Below, piece by piece: positions 8,539-17,769 of a stretch of DNA of 64,000 bases. The notes under the pieces are model-generated. The model searched no databases and was not told the origin of the DNA. It saw only the letters and a list, made by a program, of their open reading frames with translations. A program made the position numbers and the translations under genes. The DNA is from VGBV01 sp963813725 (lineage in GTDB: Bacteria; Actinomycetota; Thermoleophilia; Solirubrobacterales; 70-9): NCBI GenBank assembly GCA_963813725.1, contig CAWFAI010000010.1, positions 113,669 to 177,668 on the forward strand, in the 5' to 3' direction. Every line of letters begins with the position of its first letter. Positions within the stretch are counted from its first letter, which is position 1.

Positions 8539-9194
8539 CCCGCTTTTTCTGCACTCGTGGGGGGCCGCCCACGAGTGCCCGGCGACCAGCCGGCATGGGC
8601 GCGACGCGACCTCGGATCTCGTCGAGTAGCCGCGTCGCAAGCACTGGGGCCTCTTCGCCCGGTTGCGGGTCTCCCGCGGCCGGGCGAAAGAAGGCCACCC
8701 TCACCCGTGGACGCCTGGGGAACCGTGCGTAAGTCGTCGTCCCCTCGACCGTGCAGAGGACGACCTGCACGCCCGGGCACCACTCGGCCAGGCGGCCCAC
8801 ACCGCTGCGTGCGCGCAGGCGCTCGCCCCAGGAGAGGCCGCCCTCGGGAAAGACGCAGATCGCCTCGCCCGCGGCCAGCGCCTCGATCGCCTTCTCGAGC
8901 GCGGCCGAGTCGCCCGTTCCGCGCCTGATCGGAATCTGTCCCAGGCCGTAGAGCACGGGGCCGAGCAGCAAGCCGCCCCAGCACGGGGATCCTCCAGAGG
9001 CTGGCGCGGGCGAGGAAGCGCAGCCTGCGCCTGGGCTTGACCGCGAGCCCGATCAGGATCGGGTCCCACTGGCTGTCGTGGTTGGGCACGACCAGCAGCG
9101 GGCCCTCGGCCGGCACCTGGTCGAGCCCCTCGACGCTCAGCCGCCCCCACCAGGCGGCGGGCCGCATCAGGCTCGCGGCGAGGTCATAGAGCAC
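8510..9194 (-). CDS. PlsC-type 1-acylglycerol-3-phosphate acyltransferase (one frameshift)
   Basis: About 228 residues when repaired. It transfers an acyl group to a glycerol-phosphate intermediate in phospholipid synthesis, at the membrane. Motif I is NHDSQWDP (the HX4D catalytic pair), motif II is within GQIPIRRGTGDS, and motif III is VFPEGGLSWGE. The hydrophobic start (VLYDLAASLMRPAAWW) fits a membrane-associated N-terminus. The frame breaks near 8973, after RIPVLG. GTG at 9194 is chosen as start because homology begins there; an upstream in-frame start at 9296 would add a low-complexity extension. The substrate could also be another lipid acceptor. Confidence 0.8.
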
Positions 9195-9337
9195 GGCGCC
9201 AACCGTATGCGACGGCGGGCCGCCCCCGGTGCGAGGACCGCTCGACCCCGTGCGATATGTCACACCGAACGGGAACGGCCACACCGATAGAGCCACTGAT
9301 GAAAGAATCGGGCGGTTAGAGGGATTAGGTGAGGTAA

Positions 9338-9742
9338 ATGGACCAGAGGCCGCTGGAGCTGATCCTGGCTCGGAACTTCCTGACGAGCCTCTCGACCCCT
9401 GCCTTCCTGGTGGACGAGGGCGGGGGCATCGTCTTCTACAACGAGGCCGCGGGGGGCCTGCTCGGAATCTCCTTCGAGGAGTTCGGCCAGAAGCCGGCCG
9501 ACGAGTGGAGCAAGATCATCGGCCCCTTCGGCGACGACGGCGAGCCGCTCCCGATCGAGGGGCTGTCCACGACCAAGGCCGCGCGGGAGGGCCGCCCCTC
9601 GCACGACAGGTTCTGCATCCACGCCGTCAACGGCACGGAGCACAAGGTCGAATCCACGGTGCTGCCGATCGTCGCCGAGGGCGGACAGGAGGGCGCGATG
9701 ATCTTTCTCTGGGCCCGCAACGGAAGCGCCGGTGACGGCTAG
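9338..9742 (+). CDS. PAS domain protein
   Basis: 134 residues, nearly all one PAS domain: NFLTSLSTPAFLVDEGGGIV, FYNEAAGGLLGISFEEFGQ and the closing beta strands HKVESTVLPIVAEGGQEGAM. There is no kinase, cyclase or HTH part, so it must act as a free sensor or adaptor that binds a small ligand or a partner. The ATG has a weak GAGG site upstream. The next gene, a metallo-beta-lactamase fold protein, starts 27 bases later on the same strand, so the two may be co-transcribed. Ligand and partner unknown. Confidence 0.8.
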   Translation: MDQRPLELILARNFLTSLSTPAFLVDEGGGIVFYNEAAGGLLGISFEEFGQKPADEWSKIIGPFGDDGEPLPIEGLSTTKAAREGRPSHDRFCIHAVNGTEHKVESTVLPIVAEGGQEGAMIFLWARNGSAGDG

Positions 9743-9768
9743 ATGCCGGTGATGGCGGGGGTGCGGGC

Positions 9769-10680
<912 letters not shown>

Positions 10681-10684
<4 letters not shown>

Positions 10685-12156
10685 GCGAGCGGCTCCTGGG
10701 CGACGGGCTCCGAGACGGCGAGCGGCGGGCGCCGCCCCGCCCACGGCCGCTCGGACTCGAGCTGCGCCGCAAGCGACAGCAGCGTCGCCTCGTCGTTGGG
10801 GGGCGCCACCAGCTGTACGGCCAGCGGCAGCCCCTCGGCGCTGAGTCGCGCCGGGACCGCCGCCGCGGGCTGGCCGGTGTGGTTGAAGGGCACCGCGTAG
10901 GGGTACCAGCGGCTCTGCCCCACCACGGCCCGCAGCGCCCCCAGTCCGTGCCAGCGGCCGACCTCGACGGCGGGCCCGGCCGTCATCGGGGTCAGCAGCA
11001 GGTCCACGCCGTCATCGCCGGTGAAGATCGCGTTGATGCGGTCGCTGTCGGCGCGCTCCAGCTTCAGCGCGCGGCGCACCGCCCAGCCCGGCGCCGACAG
11101 TCGCGCCAGCCGCCTGTAGCCCTTCGTCTGGCCCTCGAGCCGGTCGCCGTTGGGAACCTGGTCGATGTCCTCGGCGATGCCGCCCAGGTAGCGCGCCGGG
11201 ATCTGGTTCGCGATCGAGCCCCAGTCGGGGTCCCTGCGGATGATCGTGTGGCCCAGCGAGGCGAGCAGCTCGGCCGTCTCCTCCAGCGCCGCCCTCGACT
11301 CCTCGCCCAGCAGCGGCTTGGCCAGGGCCCGCGGCGCCTTCGTGCTGACGGCGATCCTCAGAACCCCCGGAGGCGAGGCCGCCGCCTCGCTGAAGCTGCG
11401 CTCGGGCGGCGGCGGCGCGTTCGCCGAGTGGGCCGGACCCGCGGTGACCGCGTCCAGGAACAGGGCGGTGTCGGCGACCGTCCAGCTGACGCAGCCGTTG
11501 ACCGAGAGCCCGTGCCAGTGCTCGGAGTCGATCGGGACCCGGTTGCGCTGCGGCTTCAGGCCGAACAGCCCGCAGTTGGCCGCCGGGTAGCGGATCGAGC
11601 CCGCGCCGTCCGAGGCGTGGGCGAGGGCGGCCATGCCGGCGGCGACGGCGGCCCCGCTGCCGCCGCTGGAGCCGCCCGGCGTGCGCTCGGGGTTCCAGGG
11701 GTTGCGGGTGACGCCGAAGGTCTCGGTCTCGGTGAAGCCGTGGATCGCAAGCTCGGGCAGGTTCGTCTTGCCGAGGAAGACGGCGCCGGCGGCGCGCAGG
11801 CGGGCGACGATCTCGGAGTCCCGTTCAGCCGGCTGGTCGAAGCCGGCGGTCCCCAGCATGGTCACGTCGCCCTCGACGTCCACGGTGTCCTTGATCGCGA
11901 TCGGCACCCCCAGCAGCGGCTGGCTCTCGTCGCCGCCGGCGCCGGACGACAGGCGCTCGTCGGCGTCGGCGGCGGCCGCCAGCGCCTCGTCGCCCCAGAC
12001 GACGCGGAAGGCGTTCAGCTGCGGGTCGAGCCGCTCGATCCGCTCCAGGAACATCTCGGTCAGCTCCCGCGAGGTGACCTCGCGGTCGCGCAGCTTCGCG
12101 GCCAGGAGGGCCGCTCCCTCGAAGGCCAACTCCTCCGTGACGGCCGCGTCGCTCAC
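10681..12156 (-). CDS. Amidase (amidase-signature family)
   Basis: 491 residues with the Ser-cisSer-Lys triad of the amidase-signature family: lysine in LLGVPIAIKDTVDVEG, and the serine loop TPGGSSGGSGAAVAAGM, followed by GSIRYPAANCGLFGLKPQRN. These enzymes hydrolyse amides or act as GatA-like amidotransferases; the C-terminal HTGQPAAAVPARLSAEGLPL fits a free amidase. The GTG start at 12156 overlaps the TGA of the upstream amine oxidase gene (GTGA). This is the only start that gives tight coupling, so the upstream ATGs are rejected. Pairing with an amine oxidase suggests joint breakdown of an amide or amine compound. Substrate unknown. Confidence 0.9.
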
Positions 12157-13553
12157 AGCCGCCATCCTTCCGCATCCAGCACTTCGCCCGCCGCGCGGTC
12201 GCCGCTGCGGACGGCGCCATCCATGTACCCGCACCACGTCGTCGCCGTCTCGGATCCCGCCCAATGGACGCGGCCCGAAGGCCGGCGCAGCTCCTCGCCG
12301 TAGGCGGTGAGCGCGCCCGGGGCCGGGTGGCAGACGGGGCCGCCCCCGCTCCACTCCTCATCCGCCCAGGCCTGCTCGAAGTAGGCGGTGGCCCCGCGAG
12401 CCTGGTCCCCCCACATGCGCGCGAAGCAGTCGAGCACGATGCGGCGGCGCTCGGACTCCGGCTTGCGGGCGTGCTCGATCGCCTTGGGGCCGGCGATGAA
12501 CCCCAGCATCACCCCGGCCGGACCCTCGGGCGGCGAGTTGTCGAAGGTCGTCTCCACCGGTCCCTCGTCGCTGACCGCGGCGCCGCTCCACCCGTCCTCG
12601 CGCCAGAACGGCGTCTCGTAGGTGGCCGTGCACTTGGTCAGCGCCCCGCTGGCCGTCCACTGGGCGAGCTGGTCGCGCTTGGCCGAGAGGTTCGGGCTGA
12701 ACCGGATCCGGCTCGTCAGCGCCGGGGCCATGGCGACCACGGCGCGGCGCGCGCGCACGGCCATGCCGTCCGCGCGGACGCGGACGCCGTCGGGGTCCTG
12801 CTCGATCAGCTCCACGGGCGCGCCCAGCCTCACCGAATCGCCCAGCTCCTCGGCCATCCGCAGGCAGATCTCCTGCGAGCCCCCGGCGATCCGGTCCTGC
12901 TGGGCGCCGCCCTCGACGTCGAGCATCGCGTCGAACCCGCCGCAGGAGTGGACCAGGTGGCACATCCACAGCAGCGACATCTGCTGCGGGCTCACCCCGA
13001 ACGCCGTCCCCACCGCGATCCCGATCAGGGCCCGCGCCTTGCGGGTGCTGACCGAGTGCCGTAGCCAGGCGGCGACGGTGGTGCCGTCGAGGGCCTCGGC
13101 GTCCGGGGCGCTCCACGGCGCCTCGGTCGGCACCGTGGCCGCCAGGCGGTCCAGGCGCCGCCGCGCGCGGGCGATGTCCGCCAGCACCAGGGGCCCCAGG
13201 CGCGGGATCGTGCCCTTGTAGCGGCGGCGCTTGCCGCCCAGCTCGAGCAGGTTCCTCCCCTCGTGGTATGTGGGAAAGGTCTCCAGGCCCAGCTCACCGA
13301 GCAGCTCGAGCACCCGGTCCTGGCCGGGTCCGACCCACTGGCCCCCGATCTCACTCACCTCGCCCTCGCCGAGCGGCATGTTCAGCGTGCGCCCGCCGAC
13401 GCGGTCGCGCGCCTCCAGCACCGCCACCGTGCGGCCGGCCGCCACCAGCCGCCTCGCCGTCACCAGCCCGGCGATTCCCGCCCCGACGACCGCGACGTCA
13501 ACCGCCCCGTCGGCGGGGTCGGCCTCGCGCTCGTTCGCAACCGCAGCCGCCAC
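12153..13553 (-). CDS. Flavin-containing monoamine oxidase family protein
   Basis: 466 residues. The FAD-binding Rossmann motif is VVGAGIAGLVTARRL, followed by VLEARDRVGGRTL and the GEVSEIGGQWVGPGQ segment typical of monoamine oxidases. The C-terminal FAD motif is RVHWAGSETATTWCGYMDGA. The protein oxidises a primary or secondary amine to an imine with release of hydrogen peroxide. GTG start at 13553 has TAGGTT 6 bases upstream (13560-13565), a leaderless pattern. It is co-transcribed with the amidase gene, whose start overlaps its stop. Confidence 0.9.
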   Translation of the reverse strand: MAAAVANEREADPADGAVDVAVVGAGIAGLVTARRLVAAGRTVAVLEARDRVGGRTLNMPLGEGEVSEIGGQWVGPGQDRVLELLGELGLETFPTYHEGRNLLELGGKRRRYKGTIPRLGPLVLADIARARRRLDRLAATVPTEAPWSAPDAEALDGTTVAAWLRHSVSTRKARALIGIAVGTAFGVSPQQMSLLWMCHLVHSCGGFDAMLDVEGGAQQDRIAGGSQEICLRMAEELGDSVRLGAPVELIEQDPDGVRVRADGMAVRARRAVVAMAPALTSRIRFSPNLSAKRDQLAQWTASGALTKCTATYETPFWREDGWSGAAVSDEGPVETTFDNSPPEGPAGVMLGFIAGPKAIEHARKPESERRRIVLDCFARMWGDQARGATAYFEQAWADEEWSGGGPVCHPAPGALTAYGEELRRPSGRVHWAGSETATTWCGYMDGAVRSGDRAAGEVLDAEGWRL

Positions 13554-13559
13554 GCGGGC

Positions 13560-13565
13560 AACCTA
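13560..13565 (-). promoter_or_regulatory. Leaderless-type -10 (TAGGTT) of the amine oxidase-amidase operon
   Basis: On the reverse strand TAGGTT ends 6 bases before the GTG at 13553, with no ribosome-binding site between them. Confidence 0.4.
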
Positions 13566-13640
13566 TCCCCAAACCACGCGCCCCCGAGACCGCAACCCTG
13601 GGCCGGTAAATCTGTTCTCAATATTCAGTAGCAGCCAGAA

Positions 13641-13659
13641 GGGCCTCGGGGTGAGGCCC
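13641..13659 (+). other. Hairpin in the 5' untranslated region of the RTX gene
   Basis: GGGCCTC (13641-13647) pairs perfectly with GAGGCCC (13653-13659) around GGGGT. It sits 24 bases before the ATG at 13683, between two divergent genes, so it is not a terminator of either. It may affect translation or mRNA stability. Confidence 0.4.
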
Positions 13660-13682
13660 CCGAACCAGGGAGTGATTCATCC

Positions 13683-14384
13683 ATGAGAACCAGGAAGAGC
13701 AGGGCATTCGTGGTGGCGGTGGTGGCCGCGCTCGCCGGAGTGACGGCGACGTCCGCCCTCGCCGCGTTCATCGAGGGCACCAACGGCGACGACCAGCTGA
13801 TGGGGACGCCCCAGGGGGACCTGATCCTGGCCAAGGCGGGCAACGACGGGGTCGTTGCGGGCCCCGGTAACGACGGCGTTGACGCCGGCGACGGCAACGA
13901 CAGCGTCCTCGCCAACCAGGGCCGCGACAACGTCTCGGGCGGCCTCGGCGATGACGTCCTCGACGGCGGCCAGGGCCGCGACATCGTCTTCGGCCAGGAC
14001 GGGAACGACAACGTGCTCGGCCGACAGGGCGGCGACGAGGTGCGCGGCCGCAACGGCGACGACATCGTCCGCGGAGGCCGCGGGCATGACTTCGTCTTCG
14101 CCGGCGTCGGCGTGGACACCACCTTCGGCGGACCCGGCGGCGACGTGATGTTCGCCCTCGCCAAGGCCGACGCTGCCAACCCGGGCGGCGACACGCTGTT
14201 CGGCGGGCGCGGCAACGACGTCATCCGCGTCTCGGACAACGAGACCGACCGCGTCGACTGCGGCCGGGGGCGCCGCGACCGCGCCATCGTGGACCCGGGC
14301 GACCTGGACCAGGTCACCAACTGCGAGATCGTGGTCCAGCGCCCGCCCCGTGAGGAGGAGGACGACCCCGAGGTCACCTCCTAG
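13683..14384 (+). CDS. Secreted calcium-binding RTX-repeat protein
   Basis: 233 residues. A Sec signal peptide (KSRAFVVAVVAALAGVTATSALA) leads into about nine glycine/aspartate nonapeptide repeats of the form GGxGxDxxx, for example NGDDQLMGTPQGD, GGLGDDVLDGGQGRD and GGRGNDVIRV. Such repeats fold as a calcium-filled beta roll. The end has CGRGRRDRAIVD and NCEIVV, two cysteines that could form a disulfide, then an acidic tail. RTX proteins normally use type I secretion, but here a Sec signal is present and no ABC/HlyD genes are nearby. Function is unknown, probably cell-surface. Confidence 0.85.
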   Translation: MRTRKSRAFVVAVVAALAGVTATSALAAFIEGTNGDDQLMGTPQGDLILAKAGNDGVVAGPGNDGVDAGDGNDSVLANQGRDNVSGGLGDDVLDGGQGRDIVFGQDGNDNVLGRQGGDEVRGRNGDDIVRGGRGHDFVFAGVGVDTTFGGPGGDVMFALAKADAANPGGDTLFGGRGNDVIRVSDNETDRVDCGRGRRDRAIVDPGDLDQVTNCEIVVQRPPREEEDDPEVTS

Positions 14385-14414
14385 GCGGCAGCAGGACAAG
14401 ATGGGACGGGTAGG

Positions 14415-14440
14415 CGAGGGGCCGCGAAAGCGGCCCCTCG
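14415..14440. terminator. Strong bidirectional hairpin terminator
   Basis: Perfect 11-bp stem CGAGGGGCCGC (14415-14425) and GCGGCCCCTCG (14430-14440) closed by a GAAA tetraloop, then TCGTCTC. It lies between the convergent RTX gene (stop 14384) and the SHOCT gene (stop at 14446). Confidence 0.85.
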
Positions 14441-14445
14441 TCGTC

Positions 14446-15228
14446 TCACTGCTCGGCCAGGATCTTCGCCTTCTCGCGGTCGAACTCGACCTTCGTCAGC
14501 GCGCCCTCCTCGCGCAGCTTCTGCAGCCGCTCGATCCTGGCGATGGTGTCGCCCGATCCGGCCCTGGCGACAGAGCCGCCCGCCGACCCCCACTTCATCT
14601 TCTGGCCGATCTGCTGCGCGGCCTGGGCCTGGTCCATACCGGCGCGCATCCGCCCCGTCGCGCCCGTCGTCATGCCACCCGTCGCGCCGGCGCTGGTGGA
14701 TCGCTCGCCGCTCGTGGGTCGCTCGCCGCCCCGGTTCGTCAGGCCCCGCAGCGCGCTCCACAGCCCGATCAGCAGCGCGGGCACGCCCATCACCAGGAAG
14801 GTGACGCCGGTGATCGTCGCCCCCAGCTCGCTGTCGGGCCGGCCCACCACCTCCCCGGTCTGGGGATCGGTGATCTCGCCGTAGGGGCCGCCCAGCATCA
14901 GCGCCGCCCCCGTGCCGGCGAAGAAGATCCCCCAGGCGAGAGTGGCCCAGCCGAACATGCCGACCGTCCTGCGGCCCTCGCCCCAGGGGGGATCGCCCCT
15001 GAAGGCGAAGATCGCGCACCCGATCAGCCCGCCGATGATCGAGGCGAACAGCAGCAGGGCCTTCGACCCCGTCCCCTCGGGGCACTCATAGCCCTGCCGG
15101 ATCTCGAACGGCACGTTCCCCGATGCACAGGTCCCGATGTCCAGCAGCTCCTGCAGCGTGACGTTGAACAGCACCAGCCCGCCGAAGAACAGCGCCAGCC
15201 CGACCCCCGCTTTGACCAAGTACCCCAC
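14446..15228 (-). CDS. Membrane protein with C-terminal SHOCT domain
   Basis: 260 residues. Four hydrophobic segments are seen: LVKAGVGLALFFGGLVLFNV, ALLLFASIIGGLIGCAIFAF, GWATLAWGIFFAGTGAALML and ATITGVTFLVMGVPALLIGL. A flexible linker rich in T, G and R follows, with QAAQQIGQKMKWG. The end is a short SHOCT domain, IARIERLQKLREEGALTKVE and FDREKAKIL. SHOCT is a small oligomerisation module seen at the tails of many bacterial membrane proteins. Two cysteines in TCASGN and YECPEG lie in the first outer loop. GTG start at 15228 with TAGGGT 9 bases upstream. Function unknown. Confidence 0.8.
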   Translation of the reverse strand: MGYLVKAGVGLALFFGGLVLFNVTLQELLDIGTCASGNVPFEIRQGYECPEGTGSKALLLFASIIGGLIGCAIFAFRGDPPWGEGRRTVGMFGWATLAWGIFFAGTGAALMLGGPYGEITDPQTGEVVGRPDSELGATITGVTFLVMGVPALLIGLWSALRGLTNRGGERPTSGERSTSAGATGGMTTGATGRMRAGMDQAQAAQQIGQKMKWGSAGGSVARAGSGDTIARIERLQKLREEGALTKVEFDREKAKILAEQ

Positions 15229-15260
15229 GAGGCGGGGACCCTACCCCAGCCCGCGCGAGC

Positions 15261-15728
15261 TCAGATCTTGCAGGTGGCCAGCCCGCGCTTCTCGAGGTAG
15301 CGCTGGTGGTAGTCCTCGGCGGCGTAGAACTCGCCGGCGGGGAGGATCTCGGTCACGATCGGCTTGCGGTGGTTGGCCTGCTCGCGCTCGCGGGAGGCGG
15401 TCGCCTCGCGCTCCTGCTCGGGGGTGTGGAAGAAGATCGCGGTGCGGTACTGCGTGCCCACGTCCGGTCCCTGGCGGTTCATCTGCGTGGGGTCGTGCAG
15501 GTTCCAGAAGACGTCGAGCAAGTCCGAATAGGAAACCTCTTCAGGATCGAACGTGACCTCGACCGCCTCGGCGTGGCCCGTCGCCCCGGTGCAGACCTCC
15601 TCGTAGCTGGGGTTCTGCTTGGTGCCGCCCGTGTAGCCGACGATGGCGTCCTTGACCCCGTCGGTATTGCGGAAATCGACCTCGACCTGCCAGAAGCAAC
15701 CCGCCGCGAACGTCGCCTTCTCGTACAT
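15261..15728 (-). CDS. msrA: Peptide-methionine (S)-S-oxide reductase
   Basis: 155 residues. It repairs oxidised methionine S-sulfoxide in proteins, using thioredoxin. The catalytic motif is FAAGCFWQVEVDF (GCFW with the nucleophilic cysteine), followed by VGYTGG, GHAEAVEVTFDP, FWNLHDPTQMNRQGPDVGTQ and the C-terminal AEDYHQRYLEKRG. All are hallmark MsrA segments. The resolving cysteine is probably the one in LATCKI at the end. ATG at 15728 is chosen because AGGAGG sits 4 bases before it; the ATG at 15749 has no such site. Confidence 0.95.
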   Translation of the reverse strand: MYEKATFAAGCFWQVEVDFRNTDGVKDAIVGYTGGTKQNPSYEEVCTGATGHAEAVEVTFDPEEVSYSDLLDVFWNLHDPTQMNRQGPDVGTQYRTAIFFHTPEQEREATASREREQANHRKPIVTEILPAGEFYAAEDYHQRYLEKRGLATCKI

Positions 15729-15780
15729 CTGACCTCCTGTCGTGGACACAACAGATGGTAGGCGCGGCGGCTAACTGCGC

Positions 15781-16266
15781 CTAAAACGGATACGGCTGGT
15801 CCGGCCACGGCATCCGGCCGCGGAACTGTTGCCAGCGCCGCCTGCGGATCGCCGTGCGGACCAGCTCGCGGTCGTGGTCATAGGTCAGCAGGCTCCGTGC
15901 CTCGCGCGGCGTCAGCCAGCGCAGCTCGTCGACCTCGCCGTGCGAGCGGAACTCGCCGTCGATCGGCTCCATCAGCCAGTAGCGGACGAGCTTGCGCCGG
16001 GCCTTGCGGTCCAGGTAGGTGACCCGCGGCAGCTCGGGCCCCATCTCGCAGCGGTAGCCGGTCTCCTCCTCGACCTCGCGAAGCGCGGCCTCCTGCCAGC
16101 CCTCGCCCTGCTCGAGCTTTCCCTTCGGCAGCGACCAGTCCATGTACTTGGGCCGGTGGATCACGGCCACACGGGTACGGCGGTCGTCGTCGCGGCGCAG
16201 CACCACGCCCCCGGCGGCCGTGATGTCGGGCTTGCCGTCGGCGGTCTGGAGCTTTCTGCGCGCCAC
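15781..16266 (-). CDS. Nudix hydrolase
   Basis: About 161 residues with one complete Nudix box: GKLEQGEGWQEAALREVEEE followed by TGY, with the glutamates that bind magnesium. Before it stands the typical AAGGVVLRRDDDRRTRVAVI and WSLPKG strand. Family members cleave nucleoside diphosphates linked to another group (NDP-X); the RHH-like substrate parts are absent, so the substrate is open. GTG at 16266 is preferred, since the earlier ATG at 16320 would leave only 8 bases to the divergent gene starting at 16329. Confidence 0.85.
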   Translation of the reverse strand: MARRKLQTADGKPDITAAGGVVLRRDDDRRTRVAVIHRPKYMDWSLPKGKLEQGEGWQEAALREVEEETGYRCEMGPELPRVTYLDRKARRKLVRYWLMEPIDGEFRSHGEVDELRWLTPREARSLLTYDHDRELVRTAIRRRRWQQFRGRMPWPDQPYPF

Positions 16267-16328
16267 GGGTGAGGGAGCGTATGGGACGCGCGGGAGCGCC
16301 CGGTCCCACCGGTTATCCATCCGGGCCG

Positions 16329-16556
16329 ATGGCGAAGATCGCGACGATGCTTCTGGCGAAGATCGACTGCTCGGACCCCGAATGCGAGGAGGACCTGGAG
16401 ATAGTGATCGAGGACCTCGCCGAGCTGGGCGGGCTGGTCTGCGAGTGCGGCTACGGCTTCGTCCTCACCAGCGTCTCCGAGCTGCGGCCCGACGACGCCA
16501 AGGTCGTCTCGATCCAGTTCCGGCAGGGCCGCGCGCTGCGCAAGCTGGCCGCCTAG
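16329..16556 (+). CDS. Small cysteine-containing protein of unknown function
   Basis: 75 residues, acidic in the middle (DCSDPECEEDLEIVIEDLAE) with four cysteines in two clusters: C-x4-C near the start and CECG in the middle. Two such pairs suggest a metal site. The rest is GFVLTSVSELRPDDAKVVSI and a basic end. I do not recognise a family. The ATG at 16329 (MAKIATMLLAK) is the sensible start; an upstream in-frame ATG would run through the Nudix promoter. Next gene starts 54 bases downstream. Confidence 0.6.
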   Translation: MAKIATMLLAKIDCSDPECEEDLEIVIEDLAELGGLVCECGYGFVLTSVSELRPDDAKVVSIQFRQGRALRKLAA

Positions 16557-16598
16557 CCGCCGCGCCGGGGACGCCGCGCCTGATGGCGAAGCCGTGAA

Positions 16599-16604
16599 TA
16601 GCAT
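16599..16604 (+). promoter_or_regulatory. Leaderless-type -10 (TAGCAT)
   Basis: TAGCAT ends 6 bases before the GTG at 16611, supporting that GTG rather than the ATG at 16620 as start. Confidence 0.4.
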
Positions 16605-16610
16605 CGCCGC

Positions 16611-17375
16611 GTGCGCCGCATGAGCCCCGAGCGGGAAGAGGTGCCGCGCCTGCCGGTGATGCAGGTGCTGCGGGTCGTCTGGCGGGTCTACCGGCGCAAG
16701 TGGAAGTTCCTGGTGCCGCTCTCGCTCGTCGTGCTGCTGCCGCAGGCGGCGGCGGACGCCGTCTTCGGTGACGTCGAGGTGGAGCGCGTCGAGACCGCCG
16801 AGGACATTCTGAACCTCGCCTCGATCCCGCTGGCGATCGCGATCAACCTCGGCGGCGAGGCGCTGTACGCGGGCATCGTGGCGGCGGCGGTCGTCGAGTG
16901 GGCGCGGGGCCGCGAGCTGCGCGACGTCCCGGGGGCGATCCGTTCTATCGAGTACGGGCGCCTGATCGCGCTCGACCTCATCCTCGCCGTCGGCACGGTC
17001 ATCGGCCTGGTCCTGCTGATCGCCCCGGGCCTGATCTTCTTCACCTACCTGGCGGTCTCGCCGGCGCTGATCGAGCTCGACGGCGACACCGTGAAGCAGG
17101 CGCTGCGCCGCAGCGCGCAGCTTGTCCGCGGCAACTTCTGGCGCGTTCTCGGCTTCACCCTGATCGTGCTTGTCGTCACCGACTCGTTCGCCACCCTGCT
17201 CGAGTCCCCGATCCACGGCGTGCACGGAGAGCTCCTCTTCAACCTGCTGATCGAGGCGGTCGTCGAGCCCTTCCAGGGCCTGACCACGGTCTTCCTCGCC
17301 CTGGCGCTGCTGGGCCTGCACGGGCACGACGACAGGCTGGCGCAGTTCGTCGAGCGCATGAAAGGCGCCGACTAG
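16611..17375 (+). CDS. Integral membrane protein with GPDP-membrane-domain-like fold
   Basis: 254 residues, at least five hydrophobic helices: KFLVPLSLVVLLPQAAADAV, LGGEALYAGIVAAAVVEWAR, LIALDLILAVGTVIGLVLLI, FFTYLAVSPALIELDG and FWRVLGFTLIVLVVTDSFA. The FTYLAVSPALIELDGDTVKQ motif followed by RRSAQLVRGNFWRVLG is found in the membrane domain often called glycerophosphoryl-diester phosphodiesterase membrane region, and in DUF975-like proteins. No catalytic domain is attached. Role unknown. GTG start with TAGCAT 6 bases upstream. Confidence 0.7.
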   Translation: MRRMSPEREEVPRLPVMQVLRVVWRVYRRKWKFLVPLSLVVLLPQAAADAVFGDVEVERVETAEDILNLASIPLAIAINLGGEALYAGIVAAAVVEWARGRELRDVPGAIRSIEYGRLIALDLILAVGTVIGLVLLIAPGLIFFTYLAVSPALIELDGDTVKQALRRSAQLVRGNFWRVLGFTLIVLVVTDSFATLLESPIHGVHGELLFNLLIEAVVEPFQGLTTVFLALALLGLHGHDDRLAQFVERMKGAD

Positions 17376-17387
17376 ACTGCGCGGGCG

Positions 17388-17769
17388 ATGGGCCGCGCGA
17401 TCCACTTCGAGATCCACGCCGAGGACCCCGAGCGCGCGGCCGACTTCTACCGGGACGTGTTCGGCTGGGAGATCCAGAAGTGGGACGGCCCGGTGGACTA
17501 CTGGCTGGTCACCACCGGGCCCGACGACGAGCGCCGGCATCAACGGCGCGGTGATTCGCCGCATGGGCGGCGCGCCCGGCGACGGCCAGTCCGTGAACGC
17601 CTTCGTCAACACCATCCAGGTGGACTCGATCGACGAGACCGAGCGCCGGGTGCCCGACGCGGGCGGCGAGCAGGTCGTCGCTCAGGACACCATCCCCGGC
17701 GTCGGCAAGGTCTCCTACTTCAAGGACACCGAGGGCAACATCTTCGGGGCGCTGGAGCCGGCCGAGTGA
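17388..17769 (+). CDS. VOC (glyoxalase-like) family protein (one frameshift)
   Basis: About 127 residues when repaired. It opens with GRAIHFEIHAEDPERAADFY and RDVFGWEIQKWDGPVDYWLV, then after a break near 17532 continues INGAVIRRMGGAP, TIQVDSIDETERRV and YFKDTEGNIFGALEPAE. This is a single vicinal-oxygen-chelate beta-alpha-beta-beta-beta pair with the H, and E/Q metal positions of the fold. Substrate unknown. Read without repair, the frame runs into DsbA and gives a false 374-residue fusion. The TGA overlaps the DsbA GTG start. ATG at 17388 has TAGACT 9 bases upstream. Confidence 0.8.

Noticed and set aside
10879..12303. 474-residue forward frame over the amidase gene
   Set aside because: R/G/P/A-rich shadow of a clear amidase; no family features.
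16269..16328. N-terminal extension of the small cysteine protein from the ATG at 16269
   Set aside because: It would overlap the divergent Nudix gene start and encodes a G/P/R-rich stretch; ATG at 16329 is better.
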